Shown here in pieces: positions 1 through 8,201 of a stretch of 64,000 nucleotides of DNA. Every line of letters begins with the position of its first letter. The stretch's first letter is position 1. The translations under genes were made by a program, and so were the position numbers. Under the pieces are notes generated by a model. It saw nothing but the letters and a program-made list of their open reading frames with translations. It was not told the origin of the DNA and made no database searches. Source of the DNA: Planctomycetales bacterium (GTDB lineage: Bacteria; Planctomycetota; Planctomycetia; Pirellulales; Pirellulaceae); NCBI GenBank assembly GCA_020427005.1, contig JAGQOY010000004.1:1-64000 (forward strand), given 5' to 3'.

Positions 1-105
1 TGCACCCAGCATAGTGATCTGTTTCGCTGGCTCAAACGCGTCAGCATCGCTCTGACCAGCCTTTCGTACAACCGAGTAATGAGATTGCCGAATCTCGATT
101 TTTAA
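1..105 (+). CDS. possible 3' end of a gene cut by the window edge
   Basis: Frame 1 is open from the first base to a TAA at 103-105 and gives 34 residues that look protein-like, including LFRWLKRVSIALTSL followed by YNRVMRLPNLDF. The stretch is too short to assign to a family. The opposite strand is also open here, so coding is uncertain. The following 106-364 shows no supported gene. Confidence 0.25.
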   Translation, partial: CTQHSDLFRWLKRVSIALTSLSYNRVMRLPNLDF

Positions 106-364
106 GCCGCAGTCATGCAGTCGCCCATTTGAACCGTGAATTCCTGCGAGTCGGAGTGATAAGACACGAATCAAACTTTTTGTTCGGGCCGTCGATACGT
201 TCGGTTCAGACTCTTCAATTCTCGACGCCGTTGATCAGGCCGGATAGCATCTTGGATATTTGTTCCAAATTCGATTTTAGTTCAGCATGCCATTTGTCTT
301 TGATAAGGGTACGGCGGCGAGCAAGTTCAAGTATCGGGAGTTGCGAACCCGACGGCTCGTTGTG

Positions 365-1183
365 CTATGCGCGCTTGGGGCGTGGCTTGCCCGTTCGTCG
401 GATTTCGTCGACTAGCCCGGATAGATCATGATCCAGATGCAACCGGACATTGGATTCCTTGAGTACGTCTCTGACGATGGGAATAGACGGATCTGACACA
501 CTGGCGAATCGCCCAATCACGTTAAACCTTAGTTGCCCATATTCATCGTCAGGATGGTCCTGAAGAATCTTACCTTCCATTGAGTACTTCAACGCGCGAT
601 TGAAATTAACCTCTTCCTTGTCCGCAGGAAAAACAACCGGCTGAAGTAAGTGGAACGCTCCATTTTGAAAAGCAAATGGAATCTTCGTCTCGCGATCCAA
701 AATCGGTACTGATATCGAAACGTTGGTTTCGATGAAATCCGCAACTTTGCCGGCCTCGAAACGAGCTTGCAATGACTTGGGGAACGACTCGCGATTGCGT
801 TGCTTAGCCCTGCCACCGACTAACTGATCAAATAGCTGAGTCAGCGTCTCTTGGCATTCGCGAACCTTTACGAACGCTGGTTCGGTTAGCTGAATCTGAT
901 TGCCTCGAGTGTCAATAAACTTCTGAAACGATTCTAGCGTGGTTAGTCGCCTATGTTCAGCCTCGATCCGAGCGGTAAAGCTTTTCTTGAATTCGCTCAA
1001 CAGTTTTGCATCATCACCTGTTGTTCCGAAGAAATGGCGAACACGTTCGTTGTCGGCGACCATGCGAGTTTGCAGAAATGCGCGTTCCGGAACGAGTAAA
1101 ACAACGCCAATGTTGACCGTCTCCCGCCGAACGAGATCGGGGCAATACTGAACAATGCTGTAATGTCCTTTAACTGGATTCAT
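365..1183 (-). CDS. DUF3037 family protein
   Basis: This 272-aa protein opens with YSIVQYCPDLVRRETVNIGV, the hallmark start of the DUF3037 family, whose molecular function is not established. The family is known to sit directly beside HipA-like kinase genes, and that is the case here: its ATG overlaps the TGA of the upstream HipA-like frame by the 4-bp ATGA (1180-1183), so the two were translationally coupled. No signal peptide or membrane segment is visible, which suggests a cytoplasmic protein. The frame is intact even though its upstream partner carries an internal stop, so translation of this gene may now depend on re-initiation. By context I infer a role in a toxin/kinase or defence-type pair, but nothing in this sequence gives a reaction. 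Confidence 0.8.
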   Translation of the reverse strand: MNPVKGHYSIVQYCPDLVRRETVNIGVVLLVPERAFLQTRMVADNERVRHFFGTTGDDAKLLSEFKKSFTARIEAEHRRLTTLESFQKFIDTRGNQIQLTEPAFVKVRECQETLTQLFDQLVGGRAKQRNRESFPKSLQARFEAGKVADFIETNVSISVPILDRETKIPFAFQNGAFHLLQPVVFPADKEEVNFNRALKYSMEGKILQDHPDDEYGQLRFNVIGRFASVSDPSIPIVRDVLKESNVRLHLDHDLSGLVDEIRRTGKPRPKRA

Positions 1184-2037
1184 GATTTACCTCCATCAGA
1201 GAGGTCTATAGTAAGTTGGGGCGGATCAAACAATCTGGATTCGATCGTTTCGGCAACAAAGCTCGCTCGCTGGAACAAATAGCTAGCAAGGGCCGACCGG
1301 ACAGATGAATCCAAATGCCACTGATGCGGGACTAGTCCCACAACATCCTCAATTTGTGACCGCGACACGCCGCCGAGAATGCTAGCGTAGTGTCGGATTG
1401 CGTCTCGGGATTATCTCGTCCGAAACTCGGGAAACAGCCCAAATACGTTTTCATCCCTAATGTCTGCGATGGAACTGACGTTCTTCGTCAATTCACCACC
1501 GTATTGGATCGCATGGCTGAAATCCATGACACGCAAGGACAGTCTCCCGTCCTCAGTACTTTCCTTGCTGAAAAATACGTTATCCCAGTTTACTCGGTTC
1601 TTGGGTAGATAGTAGCGATCGGTATTGCGTAACCAGGTGTCCACGACAACCAAGCCCGAAATGGCATCGAAATTATCGATCTTGTCCAGCAATCGCTTGT
1701 CGCTTCCCCAAACCGAGCCATCTTCTCCCCTAGTCACAAAGGCAGGACCTGGTTCCGCTTTGCCAGCTTTAAAGAACGGCAATTCATCTAAATCAATAAC
1801 CTCGATCAACGCATAATCGAATGTCGGCAAGCCCAGCATTGCCGACAGATGAGTGCCAAGCAGATCCTTCACCAGTGCATGTGGTCCGTCTGGATTCCCC
1901 AGCGCCTTCAAGTAAGCCAATCCAGCATCCGTTCGAACGATCAGAGTTCCCGCGCCACTATTCACATGATTGATGAACTGGGTAACTTCCGTCGGTTGCC
2001 AGTTGCTAGAAGAATGCCATGGAAGATTGATCGACAT
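1180..2037 (-). pseudogene. HipA-like kinase interrupted by an in-frame TAA
   Basis: The 208-aa open part (1411-2037) shows a HipA-family kinase fold: the catalytic-loop-like LRNTDRY, the metal-binding-like NWDNVFF and the DFG-like MDFSHA. It ends at GLFPEFRTR with TAA at 1411-1413. The same frame continues without another stop to 1180 and encodes plausible C-terminal sequence (DAIRHYASILGG, then SRSQIEDVVGLVPHQWHL), closing on the ATGA overlap with the DUF3037 gene. One nonsense codon, not a frameshift, therefore separates kinase and tail. HipA kinases phosphorylate protein targets such as glutamyl-tRNA synthetase in the classical toxin; the target here is unknown. The truncated product keeps the catalytic motifs and might still be active. 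A base-calling error is the main alternative. Confidence 0.75.
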
Positions 2038-2049
2038 ACTGTTTCCTAA

Positions 2050-2349
2050 CTAGTCAATTTCTAGCTTTGGCAGGTTGTTGACAATCTTCATGGTTTCGAG
2101 GCTGACAGTGATGACTCTTTGCAGCAACTCCAGCGGGTAGCGGGAGTTGTTCATGGTTTCGGTGGCCCAGATGCCGGCGCCGTCGGGTACTTCGCTCAGC
2201 AGCCACACGTCGCTGTACAAGTCCGCGTAAATAGGTTCGTGACGCAGGTAAGTTCGAATCAGCTCTTCAAAATAGGTTCCCTTCTCACGTTCTGATTTCG
2301 TAATCGAACCAAAGGTTGAAAGTATTTGTTGGAGAGGAGTTTGCGTCAT
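2050..2349 (-). pseudogene. internally deleted Type ISP-like restriction helicase remnant
   Basis: The 99-aa frame has residues 1-52 matching the typical N-terminus of very large DEAD/DEAH helicase-nucleases of Type ISP restriction systems (LQQILSTFGSI, SEREKGTYFEELIRTYLRHE, DLYSDVW). Residues about 58-99 match the extreme C-terminus of the same family (WATETMNNSRYPLELLQRV, ITVSLETMKIVNNLP). Everything between, normally well over a thousand residues including the nuclease and helicase motifs, is gone, with the junction near GAGIW. The fusion stays in frame, so a short peptide could still be made, but it cannot be an enzyme. It lies just downstream of the HTH gene (2389-2589), the order seen in intact systems. 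The family identification is from recall of conserved end sequences. Confidence 0.7.
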
Positions 2350-2388
2350 GCGGTTTACTCGAGTTGGCTAACACTTGCAACTTAGTGG

Positions 2389-2589
2389 TTACTTCGTGCC
2401 GTTGCCTGGCTTTCCAGCTTTCGCCAGCAACCGGTCTAAATCGCTTCGCTTGAACAGTCGGTATCCGTTCGCTGGATTCCGGTGCATCAGGATTTCACCA
2501 CGCGCCACCCATTTGCGAAGCGTGTTCTGAGCGACACCGATATACTCGGCAGCCGCTGCTGTGTGCAAATATTCAGTTAGTTTCGGCAT
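2389..2589 (-). CDS. excisionase/MerR-type helix-turn-helix DNA-binding protein
   Basis: The 66-aa protein has the HTH_17/excisionase layout: TAAAAEYIGVAQNTLRKW (recognition helices, about residues 10-28), VARGEILMHRNPANGYRLF (wing) and FKRSDLDRLL (C-terminal helix). Such proteins bind DNA and act as recombination directionality factors or as small regulators of restriction loci. It is encoded immediately upstream of the deleted helicase, divergent from the GIY-YIG gene whose start lies about 115 bp away, so the shared gap may hold the promoters of both. A second, truncated copy of the same kind of gene is found at 4188-4297. The small size is normal for the family. Confidence 0.8.
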   Translation of the reverse strand: MPKLTEYLHTAAAAEYIGVAQNTLRKWVARGEILMHRNPANGYRLFKRSDLDRLLAKAGKPGNGTK

Positions 2590-2704
2590 TTCGGTTCTGA
2601 TCTCCAGTTGGCGATACGCTTCTGAGCAAGGCGAGACAGTCTAGCAAACCCTGCATAGATGCGATATGCAGCTCGCTTCGTTTCTCCTACCGATAGGGGC
2701 CGAG

Positions 2705-3586
2705 GTGACCACCGCAACCGCCAAGACGATCCAGATCTATTTGCCAACGGGTGAACCACGTGGGATTCGCATCGCAGATATCACTACGCGTCCGGTATTA
2801 GCGGTCCTCATCCCTCGAAGCGAGTTAGCGTCAGGCAAGCTGCGATGGGAACTCGATCATCCAGGCGTCTACTTTCTGTTCGGTGAGGATGAAGACGGTG
2901 CCAAGCCAATCGTCTACATAGGCCAGACGGAAGATGCTCGTAAGCGGTTCGATAGCCACAACAAGACCAAGACGTTTTGGAAGACGGCTATCTTCTGCGT
3001 TTCGAAGTCTCAGAACTTCACTCAGGCCCACATCCGATACTTGGAATGGTACTGCATGCAGCAGGCGAAAGAGGTTGGTCGTTATAAGTTAGACAATGGC
3101 CAAGTGCCACCGATCTCGACTCACGTCACCGAACCGATGGTCGCTGAGCTGCTCGATATCTTCGATACGATGAGCATGCTGATTTCAACGTTGGGCTATC
3201 CGGTCTTCGAACCTATCGTGAAGCCAAGCACGCCGTCGCATCTATTCTTTGCGCGCGGTGGTGGCAGTGATGGCAAAGGCGAATTGGTAGAAGATGGATT
3301 TGTAGTCTTCGAAGGAAGTCGCGCTCGCATGGAAGTCGCTCCGTCGGGCGTTTATGCTGTGAACCCGCATCGCGAAAGGCTGGTTGCTTCTGGCGTGATG
3401 GAAGAACGCGATGGCGAGTACATCTTCACCCAAGACTTTTTATTCTCATCGCCCAGTACTGCGGCCGCTGTTGTGCTCGGTCGCTCAGCTAATGGATGGA
3501 TCGAATGGAAAGACGATCACGGTCAGACTTTGAGCGATGTCTATCGTGCTCCCACTGAATCGGATGAGGTAGAAACAAACGCATAG
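2705..3586 (+). CDS. GIY-YIG nuclease family protein with DUF4357-like C-terminus
   Basis: The protein has a GIY-YIG module in its first third, visible as GVYFLFGED and VYIGQTEDARKRF followed by basic residues (SHNKTKTFWK) and a helix with RYLEWYCM. The last part (about residues 200-280) resembles the DUF4357 domain that commonly follows this module. GIY-YIG enzymes cut DNA with a single metal ion; the target here is unknown. The frame opens at ATG 2666, but homologs start near TKTIQIYLPTG, so I prefer GTG 2705, preceded by a purine-rich ggggccgag. Proteins of this type are often carried in Type ISP restriction islands, and the flanking helicase and methylase remnants fit that. The gene itself looks intact. 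Confidence 0.8.
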   Translation: MTTATAKTIQIYLPTGEPRGIRIADITTRPVLAVLIPRSELASGKLRWELDHPGVYFLFGEDEDGAKPIVYIGQTEDARKRFDSHNKTKTFWKTAIFCVSKSQNFTQAHIRYLEWYCMQQAKEVGRYKLDNGQVPPISTHVTEPMVAELLDIFDTMSMLISTLGYPVFEPIVKPSTPSHLFFARGGGSDGKGELVEDGFVVFEGSRARMEVAPSGVYAVNPHRERLVASGVMEERDGEYIFTQDFLFSSPSTAAAVVLGRSANGWIEWKDDHGQTLSDVYRAPTESDEVETNA

Positions 3587-3879
3587 TTCAGCCCTGACTT
3601 TCGCGGTTTTTCGTCTCGGAAAAAGTTCTCGAAATCTGACATGAATCGGCTGGATGCGGTTTCCCATCAGAGGTAACTGTGAGACCAACGTTGGCGGTCT
3701 CGCCTGTGCAAAACGCAGATCTCAAAACAAGGGAACACCAACATGGCTACCAAGACCGCCACCGGTATTGGAGTATAACCAGATTCCCCATGGCTTGCAT
3801 ATAGCGGGATTTCATCAACATCGGGGGCAATGGAGAAGGAAGCGTCAAATGAATCGTCCTTGGGATTTAGTTCGGTCAG

Positions 3880-4082
3880 CTAATGCCCTAGCTCCTCCGC
3901 AAATAGCTTCCGACGAATTACCTGAACGAGAAAGTTTCCATTGCCACAGGCTGGTTCCAGGAAGCGTGAGTCAATGCGTTCGGTCTCATCCTTCACCAGA
4001 TCGAGCATGGCCGCAACCATCCAAGCCGGTGTGAAACCTCATCATGGTCAGTGACCCGTTGCTCGGACTTGGATAGGCTCAT
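3880..4082 (-). pseudogene. 5' remnant of an N6-type DNA methyltransferase (Type ISP-like), frameshifted
   Basis: Reading the minus strand from ATG 4080-4082 gives MSLSKSEQRVTDHDEV. After a 1-base frameshift it continues TPAWMVAAMLDLVKDE, TERIDSRFLEPACGNGNF and LVQVIRRKLFAEELGH, then stops at 3880-3882. The segment FLEPACGNGNFLVQV is the S-adenosylmethionine-binding motif I, and RVTDHDEVFTP is the usual start of methylases found with Type ISP helicases. An intact gene would be several hundred codons; here about 67 remain, with no catalytic NPPY motif. It is therefore dead. The 293-nt stretch between the GIY-YIG gene and this remnant holds a GAGACC/GGTCTC hairpin at 3681-3701 and no other gene. 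Confidence 0.7.
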
Positions 4083-4187
4083 GGGCGCATTACTCCGTTG
4101 ATGTTGCGTCGCATTTTGAGTCCTATAGAAATTCAATGAATCAATTCATAACTATCTCATGTCCACCGGAGACTGTTTCTTCAAAAA

Positions 4188-4297
4188 CTAGTCCAAGTCG
4201 GCTTGTTTGAACAACCGGAAACCGTTGGCCGGATTCCGATGCCTCGGGATATCACCACGCGCCGCCCAGTTGCGAATGGTGTTTTGTGCTACGGATT
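4188..4297 (-). pseudogene. truncated second copy of the excisionase-type HTH gene
   Basis: The minus strand encodes SVAQNTIRNWAARGDIP followed by RHRNPANGFRLFKQADLD and a stop at 4188-4190. This parallels VAQNTLRKWVARGEILMH and RNPANGYRLFKRSDLD of the intact HTH gene at 2389-2589, and the DNA is clearly related across about 100 bp. The first 25 or so codons are missing and a premature stop ends it early. The break point near 4297 abuts unrelated sequence, so this is a rearrangement scar. It shows that two related HTH-led loci existed here, or that one was duplicated before decay. Confidence 0.75.
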
Positions 4298-4481
4298 CTA
4301 GGAGGGCATTGCATGTCTAGCCGCGTTGGCAGCAGAAGCTAGGATGGCAGCAAGGTCGTTGGCTTTTAGTCTTGCTGAGACGTCCGCCAAACGATTTAGC
4401 ACTTCAGCAGCGCGATGATGAGGCGAAGTTCTGGTTTGCACGTTCTGTGCGCCACAGGTTGAATTGGATAAGGAATTTGCA

Positions 4482-4506
4482 GGGAGTTCGAATCTCTCCC
4501 CGCCCA
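4482..4506 (+). other. tRNA 3'-end-like segment, possible attachment site
   Basis: A T-arm can be drawn as GGGAG (4482-4486), a seven-base TTCGAAT loop, CTCTC (4494-4498), followed by CCCGCCC as a 3' acceptor strand and A as discriminator. No matching 5' half with GGGCGGG or anticodon arm is seen upstream, so this is not a tRNA gene. Short tRNA 3' ends are the usual attL/attR scars left by tyrosine recombinases, and an integrase remnant lies about 500 bp away. Which tRNA it copies cannot be told. Confidence 0.45.
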
Positions 4507-4509
4507 CTA

Positions 4510-5013
4510 TTCCCATCTTGCCCACATCTGCCACCAGGCGTCTCGGGCTGCCAAAAGTAGATACGCTCTTAACGAAATGGGGGTTGCTTGGCTCGTCGAT
4601 TAGATTTTGAGCTGCCTCGAAATGTCCCATGTTGCCATCCAATGGGATAGCGGCAAGTCACCTTCACTAACACAGCTCTGGACGAAAGTTGGATTGGCCT
4701 GATGAATTCTTGATAGCCAATGTGAACCGAATTGTGCTAGCAGTCCTGCCTATGCGAGCTTTCCTCATCTTCGGAAAATCTCCGTTTGCTGAAGAGACAT
4801 GAACCCAGATGGTGTGATGAAGGCATTTGAGCACCACGTAAGAGGTGACCGGAGATTCCCTGGGGCAGTCCGCATTATCGATGGTCCGGTCTGGGAATTC
4901 GGGGTGGGGTACGTTGCCGCTTACGTGGGTCCTGAACTTCCGGTGCATGAGGATAGGCCAATTCGACAAATTGTGTTAGACGTGACGCTGGAGAGATCTG
5001 ATTTTGGACTTTT
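4510..5013. other. 504-nt stretch without a supported gene
   Basis: Open frames exist on both strands (for example 4799-5017 plus and 4667-4969 minus), but none gives recognisable or compositionally convincing protein. It lies between the tRNA-like segment and the integrase remnant and is probably decayed island DNA. Confidence 0.4.
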
Positions 5014-5265
5014 CTAAGCACAATCCTGATTTCTGGGACTGATCCTGCCAAATCTGTCGCTCAGTGCTGCATCCAGATCGGCTTCGGCTGTGGTCCAGTA
5101 GAGTTCTTGAGCGACTTCCGAGGAATGACCGCATAATTTGGCAGCGACGTGAGCAGGAAACTTCCTAGCCTTGTCAGTGGCGGCTGAAGCTCGGAGGTTC
5201 TGCCATAATTTGGGCCATTGTTCGACGCCAGCTCGACGAATTATGCTCTCAAAGTGTGTACGATG
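5014..5265 (-). pseudogene. C-terminal remnant of a tyrosine recombinase (phage-type integrase)
   Basis: The readable part runs from THFESIIRRAGVEQWPKL through WQNLRASAATDKARKFPAH, VAAKLCGHSSEVAQELYW and TTAEADLDAALSDRFG. It corresponds to the end of the catalytic domain of planctomycete site-specific recombinases. The Arg of NLRAS, the His of CGHSS and the Tyr of ELYW fill the positions of the second catalytic Arg, the His and the nucleophilic Tyr. The N-terminal core-binding domain, the first catalytic Arg and the Lys are absent. The same frame stays open upstream to about 5412, but that part does not resemble an integrase. With the tRNA-like segment it supports past integration of a mobile island here. 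The fragment is non-functional. Confidence 0.7.
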
Positions 5266-5588
5266 GGCAAGAACTCGAGGCGAGGGCAGGTAAAGGGAAT
5301 TAGATTTGAACAAGAACTGTATGAGGACTTTTCCACTCAGCATCCAGTGCGAACATGAGCCAGCATTGGTCTCTCGGTCGCTGGGCTGAACGAATCGCTG
5401 ATATGTCCACAAAAGCTCGAACCATCCAGAAGTGTGGGAAGTTAATCGAGGAATGTGCGATTGAGCTTCAAGAGGATCTTGATACTCGAATCGAGCAGAT
5501 CCTTAAGGAACTGCGAATGTCGGTGATTGCAACGGTTGTCAGATGCCATCTTTCGCCGACTAAAAAAACTTGTAACGGGTAGCGTGTT
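5266..5588. other. 323-nt stretch without a supported gene
   Basis: A 75-codon plus-strand frame (5355-5582) encodes an acidic helical peptide with KLIEECAIELQEDLDTRIEQ, but it has no recognised family and ends just before the large nuclease-like gene. It may be the remnant of an upstream gene or leader sequence. No clear promoter or terminator is visible. Confidence 0.3.
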
Positions 5589-7631
5589 TTGTCAATTTCG
5601 AACCAGTCTAAGCATAACCGACGGTATACCACGGATACTTATATCGCCGCCGTTAAGGAAATTGGTAAGAACGCGGAGAGATACGACTATTCCAAGACCG
5701 TTTTTGTCAGAATCAAAGACAAAATCACGGTTTACTGCAAGAGATGCGAAAGGCAGTTCACTCAGAGTGCGAGTACGCATTTGCACCTGAAGACTCAGTG
5801 CCCTTGCTACTCAAATCAGGACAAGAAGCCCGCGTACTATTTGGAAATTGCTCAACGGCTCGCGAAAACCCGTGGTGGCAAACTCATTTCGACGAATTAT
5901 GTGAACAGCAAAACAAATCTGGAATGGGAATGCAAGTGTGGGTGTCGATTTCGAAATCTGCTGTCGAATATCGAAAGACAGAACCAATGGTGTCCCGCAT
6001 GCTATAAACAGTCGCGAGGCGTAAAACGACGGAAGGGGCAAGAAGACTTCCTTCGTGAATTGCGAGTTGTTCACGGTGAAAAGTACGGCTACGATGCCGT
6101 GCAGTATCGGGGAGTGGAGAACAAAATTCTTCTGTACTGCAAGTCTTGCAGACATGAGTTTTCAATTCTCGCTCGTACCGCTCTCAACGGATCAGGCTGT
6201 AAGCAATGTGCGAAGAAGTCGATTGGCAACAAGAACCGCAAATACCGATTAGCCGACATGCACCAGCTTGCCACGCAGTATGGCGGCAGACTTCTCAGCA
6301 TCAGCTACAACCGGGTGGATAGAGCACTGACATGGAAGTGCTCAAAGGGGCACATCTTTGAAAAATCTCCACGGCAGATCATGAGCAAGCACACTTGGTG
6401 CTATGAGTGCAACGTTACGCACAAGCGTGGGGAGAAGATCGTAAGACTCTATCTGGAGCGACTTTTCGGAAAGACATTTACTTCAGTGCGTCCGAAGTGG
6501 CTCGTTTATGAGAAAGGATTTCCGCTTGAATTAGATGGCTTCAATGCCGAACTGGCCATCGCTTTCGAGCATCAAGGAGCTCAACACGATACCTATGTTT
6601 CACACTTCCATCGGACAGAAGTTGCATTTCGGAACCGAAAGAAAGCGGACGCATTCAAGAAGCGAGAATGTAAACGTCGAGGAGTCAAATTACTTGTTAT
6701 CCCCGAATTGTTCAATAAATTGCAACCCGCTGAATTGCCAGCATTCATCAACTGCCAACTTGTGGAACTCGGAATACGAAAACCGCCAATCCCCACATCA
6801 ATCGATGACATCGTACGTGACTATTACGCGGAATACGATTACCTAAGCTATTCGGAGGCAAAGGTGGTCCTTGCAAAGTACGGTTTCAAGTACAAGCGAG
6901 AGTTCCGAAAAGCCTATGACTCTGGACAGATACCGAACAACGTCCCGAGAGATCCAAGGGAGTACTACTTGAAAACCAAGAATTGGGAGAGCTGGTATGA
7001 CTTTCTGGGAGATGCGTATGTTGGTGATAAATCCGAAACATGGATGAGTTTTGCTGAAGCACGTCAGATGGTGCATTCATTGGCTTTGCGAAGCAACGCC
7101 GAGTGGAACCGACTCGTGAAGAGCGGAGAGCTTCCCAATCGTGTTCCTGCCGACCCGAAGCGAGTGTACTCTCGCTCCGGTGATTGGGTTTCAATGGCTG
7201 ACTGGTTAGGTTCTGAAAGTGTTCAAGTTGGAACTAAAAAAGCTGTTGTTGTCTTTGATAAGGAAGGGAATCGAGTCCATGAATTCGAGTCGGCAGCGGC
7301 GGCTTCACGTGCTACAGGTGTGAACTTCTCCGATATCTCAGGATGCTGCAGAGGGATTCGAGAACATGCTTGCGGCCTCCGATTTCAGTTTGCCAAACAG
7401 GCTGCAAAACGCCTCTCACCTCTTTGGAGAGTCCTCCACCGCAATCAATCGGTTTCACAATACTCCGGGGAAGGCAAGCTTATTCGAACTTTTCCGACCG
7501 CTAGACTTGCCGCCCAATCGATCGGCGTCAGTCGTAGTGCCATCCAGATGTGCTGCACAGGTAGGACAAAACTCAGCGGTGGCTTCCAATGGCGTTATGG
7601 CTCTGAGGAGAAAATGCCTGTTCGCACTTAA
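5589..7631 (+). CDS. modular zinc-knuckle nuclease-like protein with integrase-type and NUMOD1-like repeats
   Basis: This 680-aa protein has clear modules. Four treble-clef/zinc-ribbon units lie at about residues 45-75 (CKRC, CPC), 113-140 (CKCGC, CPAC), 182-208 (CKSC, CKQC) and 248-276 (CSKGH, CYEC), each preceded by a YDYS- or SK-type strand. A Vsr/REase-like core follows at about 283-375: LELDGF (D316), AFEHQG (E327), H333, basic RNRKKADAFKKREC, then GVKLLVIPE. Two phage-integrase-type repeats (about 418-475 and 485-541, SFAEARQMVHSL and EWNRLVKSGELP, ending in DWLG) and two NUMOD1-like repeats (about 550-601 and 622-670) complete it. NUMOD1 modules accompany homing endonucleases and help bind DNA. 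I infer a DNA endonuclease with a long recognition path. The only start after the in-frame TAG at 5580 is TTG 5589. The function and target are unknown. Confidence 0.75.
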   Translation: MSISNQSKHNRRYTTDTYIAAVKEIGKNAERYDYSKTVFVRIKDKITVYCKRCERQFTQSASTHLHLKTQCPCYSNQDKKPAYYLEIAQRLAKTRGGKLISTNYVNSKTNLEWECKCGCRFRNLLSNIERQNQWCPACYKQSRGVKRRKGQEDFLRELRVVHGEKYGYDAVQYRGVENKILLYCKSCRHEFSILARTALNGSGCKQCAKKSIGNKNRKYRLADMHQLATQYGGRLLSISYNRVDRALTWKCSKGHIFEKSPRQIMSKHTWCYECNVTHKRGEKIVRLYLERLFGKTFTSVRPKWLVYEKGFPLELDGFNAELAIAFEHQGAQHDTYVSHFHRTEVAFRNRKKADAFKKRECKRRGVKLLVIPELFNKLQPAELPAFINCQLVELGIRKPPIPTSIDDIVRDYYAEYDYLSYSEAKVVLAKYGFKYKREFRKAYDSGQIPNNVPRDPREYYLKTKNWESWYDFLGDAYVGDKSETWMSFAEARQMVHSLALRSNAEWNRLVKSGELPNRVPADPKRVYSRSGDWVSMADWLGSESVQVGTKKAVVVFDKEGNRVHEFESAAAASRATGVNFSDISGCCRGIREHACGLRFQFAKQAAKRLSPLWRVLHRNQSVSQYSGEGKLIRTFPTARLAAQSIGVSRSAIQMCCTGRTKLSGGFQWRYGSEEKMPVRT

Positions 7632-8102
7632 CCAAGCGACTCTGCCTTTATTGGCCTCGAGAGCCATCGAGCAAAGTAGACGAGAGTTCCAACCAAATGA
7701 GTTACGCGCACCATGTCTGACCTTTTTTCTAGGGCTTCTGCAACGACTACTGGATTCGCGTGCATCTTAGTTCATGCGTACTCAGCATATGCGAAATCCT
7801 AACGATTCAAATCAATTCTTCAGCCCTGTTACATGTCTAGTATAAGCTAGTTGGAAATCGGAAAGGTTTTCTGCGCATGGCTCCGAACAATTTAACACTG
7901 AGCCACAGAGTTCACTGAGCGAATGATGACTAACAGCTGCAAGCAATAGGATAATTTTTCGGCTACGTCTCGGAACGTCGTGAATTCATTCACCGCCATG
8001 AATTTCGTGTTCACGGAGTACAGATTAGAAGTGACCCGCAAGCTCAATGCAAAACGACGACGCAGCCTATCAAAGACCAAGGCCTCAAAATACAACTCCC
8101 GT

Positions 8103-8121
8103 TGGTTCGCGGAGCGAACCA
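8103..8121. repeat. REP-like hairpin TGGTTCGC/GCGAACCA
   Basis: TGGTTCGC (8103-8110) and GCGAACCA (8114-8121) form a perfect 8-bp stem with a GGA loop. Hairpins of this wording are common as dispersed intergenic elements in planctomycetes. There is no T-run, so it does not look like an intrinsic terminator. Confidence 0.5.
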
Positions 8122-8201
8122 CGACTATCCAAACAAGCCAGACTACAAATTAGCGATTGGCTCTTTGTGAAAGAATATGCTTCAGCTCGCCCAACCAATC
8201 A

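Noticed and set aside
4482..4509. A functional tRNA gene
   Set aside because: Only the T-arm and 3' acceptor strand exist; no D-arm or anticodon arm can be folded upstream.
4298..4642. 114-codon minus-strand frame
   Set aside because: Its middle is the reverse complement of the tRNA-like segment (GERFELPA type), a known source of false proteins.
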